NCBI GenBank assembly: GCA_014898415.1
Contig: RCTD01000014.1
Location: forward strand, 620,001-684,000
Reading direction: 5' to 3'
From: Stromatinia cepivora
Lineage: Eukaryota; Ascomycota; Leotiomycetes; Helotiales; Sclerotiniaceae
DNA length: 64,000 nucleotides
Program-made: the position numbers and the translations under genes
In this document: in pieces, positions 11,703 to 20,800 of the stretch
Layout: the number at the start of each line of letters is the position of its first letter
Position numbering within the stretch: position 1 is the first letter of the stretch
The notes under the pieces: model-generated
What the model was told of the DNA's origin: nothing
Seen by the model: the letters and a program-made list of their open reading frames with translations, nothing else
Database searches by the model: none

Positions 11703-13575
11703 TCAGCCAAGATAAGTATACCTCCTCGCCTTATCCGCCTTTCCTCCAAAAATAGCATTGAGAGCCTGTTCCAAACCAACACCATCATATCTCATACCCG
11801 CACTTTCATCTTTACCCATCGCGCTTACAATATCCTCTCGAATCACATTTCCATTCCCATTTCCATTCCCAACATTTCCCTGACCCATGTCATCTACACT
11901 CTTCACGGCATCAATCAACGGATTCTTCAAAATAATACCCACACCCGCACCTTCAGGTTCCGCTCTCCTTCCATAAACCCTCACAGCTTCAATACCTAAT
12001 TTCTTCAACTCCGTTCTATCTACTGCTGGTGTTCCTGGTCCTTCTAGATATACTACGTGCGTGATGTATTTTTTCCATTCTTCTTCTGGTATCTTATGTT
12101 CGTGTTCTTCTTCTTTTCCATTTCCACAACATCCGCGAATAATTGCCTCGATGAAATCTCGTGCGGTGTATCCGGGAGTTTCGCGATCTAAACATCCGTT
12201 TAATATAAGAACTTTGAATTTAATTCTCGGGTCTGCAATCGCATTGCCTACATCTCTCAGAATGAGACAGGGGAGAATAGATGTGTAGAGTGAGCCGATA
12301 CTATATATAACACAACTGGCATCGTTTAGGGTTTCTAGTACTTTAGTGTTGGGCGCCGGGCGTATTTCTTGGCCGTAAGGGTTGATGTACCAGATTCGTT
12401 CGATTGGGGAGGAGAGTTCTTCGGTGTGTGATTTTTGGAAATCTATGTTTTGTTTGCGGAGTGTGGGAAGAGAGCCCGGGAGATTGGCGTCTTCGATTCG
12501 ATCGTGTTCGAGGAGGTCGATGGATTGTCGTTTGTTCCATGTGGCTGGGCTGACGGGTTGGGTGGGTACGAAGGTTGGGGCTATGGGATGGGAAATGTTG
12601 TTTTGTCCCACGATTATTGTACCTGAATGTGAATTTGTGTTAGAGATTGCATTGCCTATGATGGAAATTTTGTGGCTCTCTTACCATCTCGTAATCCTGC
12701 AGATATATGATATGAAAAATTACTATTAATAGCAGGAATCACCTCAACATTATCTCTCACACCCGTAATACTTCCTAGAAGATAAATCGCCGCCTCAAAA
12801 CTGCCCGTGAAGATACGAGCACCTGTCAAGAACAAATTGCCTACAGAGGCTGATTGAAAATTAAAGACAGAGGTGGGACGAGCTCGCTTGACTATCTCGA
12901 GATTGATAGTGTTGAGGAAGGACCGAATTAATTCCCTCTTGGCAGAGGTGATTTCACTCCATAATGGAGAATGGCCTTCAACTATGGCTAGCCATTCGTG
13001 TTTGGCTTCTTGGGGTGAAGGGTCGAGACGATGGTTGAAGAAGGTTTTTAGAGCGGATTTCTCGGTGTTGGCTCCGATGGGATCTTCGGGGATGAGGCGG
13101 ACTAGTCTACCTAGGATGATGGTCAGTTTCCTGTTTGGCAGGTAGCATTATCGTGGTTGTCATGAGCTTGACAAGTAGACAAGGCCGGGAATCATTTTAT
13201 AGCACGTGACCGAAACCATCCCCATATATAGGGGTCGTCCTGAAGTTTTGGAGGATTTGATAAGGACCAACTTGTCCTCAAGTAGCCTCAAGACACACAT
13301 GAATCGAGGGATATGAGGATAGTAACATACTTCTCACATCACCAATACCAGGACCACCAAAGACCCGAATAAGTTCAGAAGAAGAGCCTCCATTGTCACT
13401 AATTGGGATGATACTGAAGAAAATTAATCTCGAGTTCATCATATATCTTCTGATTAAGGTGAATTTGCACTTACTAACTCAAAGAACAAGCCTTATCTTC
13501 AGCAACCTTCCCAAATACATCCACGAGACTGTTGGCGGCACTTCCGCCAGAAAATACGACAATACGACGATTCAT
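11703..13575 (-). CDS. CofD-like / UPF0052 family protein, four exons
   Basis: Exons 13575-13475, 13413-13331, 13110-12685 and 12622-11703 join in frame to 509 residues; introns 61, 220 and 62 bp. The start MNRRIVVFSGGSAANSLVDV carries the Gly-rich nucleotide-like loop. Next comes ISDNGGSSSELIRVFGGPGI and GDVRSRLVRLIPED, the family's signature. The middle has SVGNLFLTGARIF and VIPAINSNFSYHISAGLRDG followed by TIIVGQNNISHP, matching YvcK/CofD proteins. The C-terminal third has GSLYTSILPCLILRDVGNAI. Bacterial CofD transfers 2-phospholactate in cofactor F420 synthesis and YvcK affects wall metabolism; the role of the fungal branch is unknown, so no substrate is assigned. A Gly/Asn run (NVGNGNGNGNV) sits near the C-terminus. 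The gene is divergent from the Fmp27-like gene, sharing about 1.25 kb of upstream DNA. Confidence 0.9.
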
Positions 13576-14822
13576 GGTTGAGACTCGGGTTCAAGTTTTG
13601 ATTTTGAAGGTATGATTTTTGAGTTTTGATCTCAAATTTTGGAATAGGAAAAGAAGAAGAGCTTCATGTTATCATCTTGAGAAATTTGGGAAATGGGATG
13701 GTGAGGGGGGTCGGAATGAACAGATTTCGGGACACGTTGTGGTTTTGTTCTTGTTCTTGGTGATGTGATGATATGTTGAGTGGCAGTGTCAAGAAAATGA
13801 AAGGGTGGAAATGGCAAGAGAAGCTTGCGATATCAATGAGAAAAGAGAGTCGCACCTACCTACCTAGTATATCGTCGAATAAAGTAATTGTTGATAAAAT
13901 TAATCGAAGAGTTGATATTTTGTATAAAACTTTACCTAGTATGATTGAACTGTTTGTGGGTAAGACTTACCTAGCAGCTTTTCCAACTCCTTTTTCATGT
14001 ACAGACAGACCTTATACTCACTGGGTACTCATTTTGACCAATACCATGGATTTGATATGAGACCCTAAATAGCCCTAGCAAGTTTTGATATCATCATTTT
14101 AAAGTTGCTCCAGTTTGTTTAGAAGATTGAAACATAATTGGAACATATATTCTAGAACATGTATAGAAGAGAAGTACACCACATAACTAATTTTAAGGCG
14201 TCAACCTATCGCCGAATTGGATCTTATCTCCATCCCCTTTGCGTCCCACCAACGGCATCAAATTCATCCAAGTTCATCCTATCCGCCGAATGCATATCCA
14301 TAAAAAAATATAGCATTATTGTTCATTCCTCATTCCTCATTCTTCATTATTCACAATTCACAATTCACAGTAAAAAGAGGGTAATCATCAACTGCTTTTA
14401 CACTTAGCTAAGACCTAACTACCTCACGTACAAAAGCAGAAGTATCTCCCTATTTTAGTTTGGAAACTACCACAAAAAGCTTAAGGAACGGAACACACCA
14501 ACCAAGTGACTAAGTGACTTGCTTGATCATCCCTATTTTCTATTTACTACTTTACTATTTTAAATTCTTGTAGCTTCCTTTTAGTTACGCAATAATGTTA
14601 ACGGCACAATCGGGAGATTCCAATTAGACACTTTGAGCTCAATTTGCCCAGATTCCCCACCCAAAACTTCATTTGTTTCTCAGTAATGAAAGCGCGCGAA
14701 TGGAATTCATTTTCTTGCTAATACCTGAAGCCTCTTTATTAGAGGGAGCTTTCGGATTATCTATTCATTGCCTTTTCGAAACTATACGAATGGCGGTTTG
14801 CGACTGACACTTTTGAGTTGCC
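13576..14822. promoter_or_regulatory. Shared upstream region of two divergent genes
   Basis: About 1.25 kb lies between the start codons of the CofD-like gene (minus) and the Fmp27-like gene (plus). It must hold both promoters. I see no additional gene and cannot assign specific factor sites. Confidence 0.5.
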
Positions 14823-17800
14823 ATGGCATTGTTAAATCCCACCTTCATCTTTGGGGTGATAGTTCTACTATACCTCTCATCCTTCATACTTTTCGCCATA
14901 ATACGAATAATAACGGGAATATCCATTCAGCGCATTGGTTACTTTTCTCTGAGGAGACTTGCATTTACTCCGAAAGATGGTATCAAGATTGAGATTCGAG
15001 GTCTGGGACTAAATATCCATCGTCCTACTTTCGCAGAACCGACATGGCTCAGTATTGTTTTGACAGAGCTGGCAGTTACTCTTGATCTGAAGGTTTTGGA
15101 GGAGATTAAAACGGCCCGTAGCCCTGAGGAAAATGGAGTTGTCGAAGAAGAAGAGCAGGATGGCTCAAGTCGCAAAGGCGAACCCGAGGTCAAACCACTT
15201 CCTAGACGTGCTACCTCTTTCGAGCCGCAGCGCAGCAAAATGTGGGAGCAACTTACGAGCATCAAGGATCGAATCAAACGCCTACACCGCAATATAAATT
15301 GGATCCGAATGGTGGACGTCGTGGCTTCGAACTCATCGGTGACCGTGGTTGATGTTGGTAATATACAGTTAGGAAGTTTTACAATGGCAGTGGATACAAG
15401 GAGGAAAACGGTTGATCGTGGGAACATGTTTACACATGTGAAGAACGCCAACAGTAATCAGCAGCCTGCAGAATGGATGCTGACTATCCGCAGTGTTCTG
15501 TTTACACCAGAAGGAGGGGAGTCTTTAGAAGTACTAGATCACCTTACATTGAATATAAACGGGATACTATACAAGGAACTTGATGGTTTGCGGGAAGCAG
15601 CAGTTGCTCTTAAACTGGGCCGAGTTCATATACCATATGACGACATAAATACATGCTTAAACAAATATAAGGGTTGTCGCAAGCCGCGCAAAATCAAGGA
15701 CGGAAAGCCTGCACCAGAGGAGATCTCTGTCGCAAGCATTGTTGGGGAGCTTGAAAGGCCTGGGAGTGAAGAGAAAAATCTTGTACAAACAGTATCGGAC
15801 TCTAAGGAGTTTGCGAGCTCTATTCTTCGGGGTATAAAGGAAGTACAATTTGCAGTCAGCTACGTTGGATTCAGTAAGAAAATCACCTCAATACAGCCCG
15901 CGGGTTCACCAGTGTATCTCAATGCTTCTATGAAGGAGGTTGGAGTGGACCTTCATCGTTTGGACCAAAAGTCCCCTGCCCACCGAATGTATTTTTCCTC
16001 GAAAGATATAGCTCACCAGGCTCTTATTGCTGCCCTCTCCATCTCTGTCGGTGTCGATGATGGCCGAGGAAGATCCGATAGGCTAGTCTATGTTCCAATG
16101 GCAACTACTACAATTCGAACTACGTCTTTATCAAAAACCGTTCAATTTGCCGCAGACAATAGTGCAGATGAGCGAAATGCGAATATTTTGTTCGCTAATG
16201 CCGTCGTTACATCACCTTCCATTGATCTTGATCCAAGGCATCTTCCTCTTGTTTTAGCCATGGCGAAATCAAAACCAAAATCGAAGAAAGACATACCCGA
16301 AAGACATACACTAATGTCTCGGTTATTACCCAAAGCTAATGTCAAATTCTCGATGCACGAGCCTGTTCTTCGGATTTCTTTGCCTCCCGTTGAAGATACG
16401 GCAGTTGAGGATGATTTCGATCTTATCATCGCTTCTATATCTTCCATATCTCTAGATATAGAATCTTCACATTCTGCTGTAGGAGAATTGCACTATGGTC
16501 TTGGTTCTACGTTACGACTACAGTCCCATGATCTCTATTACCAAACATGCTCCGGATCTCGATTTGACTTGCTTCAAATCGAAACGCTAGATCTGAAAGT
16601 CTCAGTCAGTGCCAATCCAGAAGTTTACGTTGTGGCTACGGGTAATGTCCAGACGTTTTCGGTACATATGATTCGACCAGAGATTAGCGATGGTGTTCGT
16701 CAGATTGTTCGTCAACTCAGGCTCAATGTTGAGCCAGATAAGAAACCTCATTCTAGAACTTCTCGAGACCCAAATTTTATCCGGGCATTACCTCCTTGGC
16801 TGCTGCACTTCCAACTCCAGGGCTCTGATTTCAGCGCCGAAGTAGCTGGAATTGACGAATCAATAGCAGATGACACACGTGGTGTTGCAATTCAGCTGGA
16901 ATCCTGGACTGCCGAATATAGAGCCCAAAAAGTTGAGCCCAATGAACGACGAACTCGTCGTCGTGCAGGAAGTCGTTCTCTTACACCCGATCCTGAGATA
17001 TTTCTTACAATGCCTCCATCGCCTAGGAAAAAGCGTGATCAAAATCCAACCGATGGTAGGCGTTTAGCTGTACACGGTCGTGGCTTTGAGTCGTTTGTCG
17101 TCGAATCAACAGAAAAGTGGGAAGTAGAGCCTTTTGTTTCGATTCCTAGATTTGAAGTCGCTCTTTCCACTTCGAGCGACAACCAAGGACCGATATTCCA
17201 TCTCAATTCGCACGTGAAAAGTGTCTTGGTACAATATTCGTTATATCGACACTACGCGTGCGGCGTAGCTTCAACAGTGCTTAGGAAGGCCTTTGTTCGC
17301 ACGAATGCTGATGTTGCGGAAGCCGAAGAGGCAGCACGGGCAACAGCGTCGTCATGGAAATCTGATCCTTCTACACTTCTATCGCCGGTGACTTCCCCTG
17401 GAGGATTTGCTTGGCCGGGACAAGATGATCAGGAATTCAACTTCGGAGCCAAAGAATTAGTCACAATAGATTTTAGATCTACTTTAATTCAAGTTAAGGC
17501 TCATATGCCATCGGACCCCAAATTGATGCTCCAAATATATGGAGTCGATGCTGGTCGCCACAGATGGTCAGCACCCTTCTTCCATGCTAAGCTTGTTCGT
17601 TTATATGCCGAAGCTCCACAAATGAGGAGAGTATGGGCTAGAATTGTCAGTATTAGATCGGCGAGAGTTGACCTTCGCGAGAAACGTCACATGCGTAGCT
17701 CCGGTGAGATGCATGAAGAAAAGACGATAGATATTACAACCAATGCCATAAGAGTGGCGGTACCGCATCAGCTCATTTTTCACCAAGTTCTCGATAACGT

Positions 17801-20800
17801 TGTCAATACACTCAAAGCTGTGGAACAACTCCACCATCGCATCCAGACAGGTACCAACGAGTACATCCTCGACAAACATCCAGAGGGCCCCAAACTCATC
17901 CCGAGGCTGTCGATACGGAGCAAAGCATTACTTTTCGAGTTAGAAGACGGAGCCTTTGAGTGGAAGTTGGGTGCCATATACAGAGCTGGTTTGATTGAGC
18001 AGCAGCAACGCTTGGCACGAGAAGCGGCATTTGATGTGAAAGCAAAGAAGATTGAAGAGGAAGAAATGCGCAGAGATACCCAGCATTATCGAAATAGGTC
18101 AGCGCACCCTCGTGGCCGTAGCAATAACAAGGAAGATTCTTCAAGACGACACAAGAGTGCGGGCGATGATCTGCTGGAAGAGCGTTCGCCTAGAACTCAA
18201 CGAGGTTGCAAGTTTCGCTACGATCCTGAAGGAACATGCGGCATAAGTGGAACTGCAAATATATCGATCTCTGAAGCTCACGACAGGCTCCGACGTCACA
18301 ACGCTCAAAGCTGGAAAAGACGAATTGACAGGGTTTATGCGATTGCAAAGGATGGCATGAAAAACCTTCGTGGTGTCTTCTGGGGGCCTGATGAATTACC
18401 GGACGATATGGAGGAGACCGAAAATATACTGGAAGTTCCACAGCGACCAGCATTGATGAGCACTTTGATAAGTGACCTTCACATAACGGTCGACAAACCA
18501 TCATTTCCTATGAATCAGCTTCCTGATTTTCTCCATAAAATGGGAAAAGGTATGCCTCGCGATATGCAGTACTCACTCCTAGTGCCGATGAATGTTCAAA
18601 TCGATATGGGGGAAGCACGAGTAACGTTACGAGATTATCCATTACCTCTCTTGCATGTACCGGCAATCAGGCCTGGACAGTCACCAAGAATGCCAGCTTG
18701 GTCTCTCAAAACAGATTTCGTTGTTGCTGAAGAGTTCCGAGGTTCTGAGTCTGTTCGTCATGTTAAGGTCGATATCATTCCCCCACTCAATTGTGAGCCA
18801 GGAATGCCCAAAACAGGAGGATTTGCCATAGATGTGCGCAGGACGGTTTCACCTGTCAAATGTTATTCCAATATAAGTGTCAACATTAATACAGAGTTAC
18901 CTACTCGTATAACTTGGGGTGCTTCTTATCAACCTGCAATTCAAGACATGATGATGGTTATTGAGACATTTACGAAGCCACAAGTCGATCCTTCAGAACG
19001 AACTGGATTCTGGGATAAACTTCGTCTCAGTTTCCACTCCAGAATTGATGTTGCATGGAAGGGAGATGGCGACGTTCATCTCACATTGAAGGGAACACGA
19101 GATCCTTACATCGTCACAGGTGATGGTGCCGGGTTCCTTATGTGTTGGCGAAGCGATGTACGATTGAGCGTTTGCCGAGACGATGATCCACGCAAATTCA
19201 TCACAGTAGACAGTGGTGAGTATATTCTCGCCATACCAGACTTCAGCCATCAAGCTCGCGTCACTGCCTCGGAACAGAACGATAGCGATAGCGTTGTGAG
19301 CTCCGACAGCTTCAGACATGGTGCAATATTCAAGAAAGTTGTCATGAAGCTATCTGGCAATGTTCAGTGGTTAGTAGGTCTTATGTTTGAGAGAGATCTC
19401 GATGATGGGACACGTTCTTTTGACTTCGAACCGCATTACAATGTGGTGACAAAGGAATTACAGTATTGCAAAGGTCCACCAGGCCAGGAATACGATGCAT
19501 TCCGAGGTTTCCGTAGTCACCATATCCATATGTCGATAGCAGTCAAAGCACCGGTCGATCGTGAGTGGTCTGTATCAAATACGGAGCCTTCAAGAAGCTA
19601 CAACACTGTACATCTTACTCCCCGTTTCTTCACACATTTCTTTTCTTGGTGGTCGATGTTTGGTGGTACCATGTCATTGCCAATTCGGCAAGGTGGATTA
19701 TGGCCAGGAATTGAGAAGTCGAGCAAAAAGTTTGGCAGGCATCTTGCCACAATCAAGTATAATTTATTACTTGCACCTCTGTTCCTTAGTCACGTCTACA
19801 AACACAAAGATGCAGAGGACTATTCTGAAGATGTTGTATCTGCCACTGGCCTCAAGATGAGATTGGATAGCTTTATGCTCGACATGCATCAACGACGAGA
19901 AGAATTTATGACACAAGACAAAGGCCGAAACACTCAAACCACGACAAGCGCCATGAAATTACATCGAGCACAACTAGATTTGCTGTCGGCAGATATCCGT
20001 GCCATCTCTGCTAGTATTGCGGGAACGACACCGGAAGATCTTCAAAAAGCTTCTGCTCCTACTCTGGTATCTCAACTGGAACGAGGTCAAACAGATCTAT
20101 CACATTTCGATATTCCTGACAATGATTTTACCTGGATTGACATGGATGATTTCGTTGAGTTGGATTGGATACTTCCCGCCGAAGCAAACCCAGAAACGAA
20201 GATTCTGCCACTGGCTTATGCCCCACGTTTCACATATTTCCGACAAACTGATCATGGTGATAATATTGCCGGTGATCCAGAACGAACCAGTCCTTTTGGT
20301 AACGAACCTACACATTTCTGCATCATGAGCAAGGATGATGATCCACGGCGAGTTCAATGTCAGCTCATTCATGACCGTTTAGTTCAACTCGATAAACAGA
20401 TTGACGATCACCAGGAAGCCCTTGAGTCCGCCGAGTGGGCATATTCGCAAGACCCGCAAAACACGTCTCTCAAAGCTCAATACGACCAATTGACCATCCA
20501 TGGCCCATTCTTGCGCAACAAAAAGATCTTCCTGGAATCCATGAAACAACGTATGGTGGAGCGTGTAAACACTAATGATCCACGGACTATTCCTGATGGC
20601 GACGAAGATGCTGATCGTCCGGGGGAAAGTCCGATTGAAACCGAAGCGATTCATGACGACCCGCCTTCGGGTGATTTTGTCAGCGATTTTAACAATCGCT
20701 TTGTCATCCATAACATGCAGTTGAAGTGGAACAATTTATTACGAAATATAATCCTTCGCTATATTCATCAAGTCAGTCAGAGACGTGGGTTTGTGTACTA

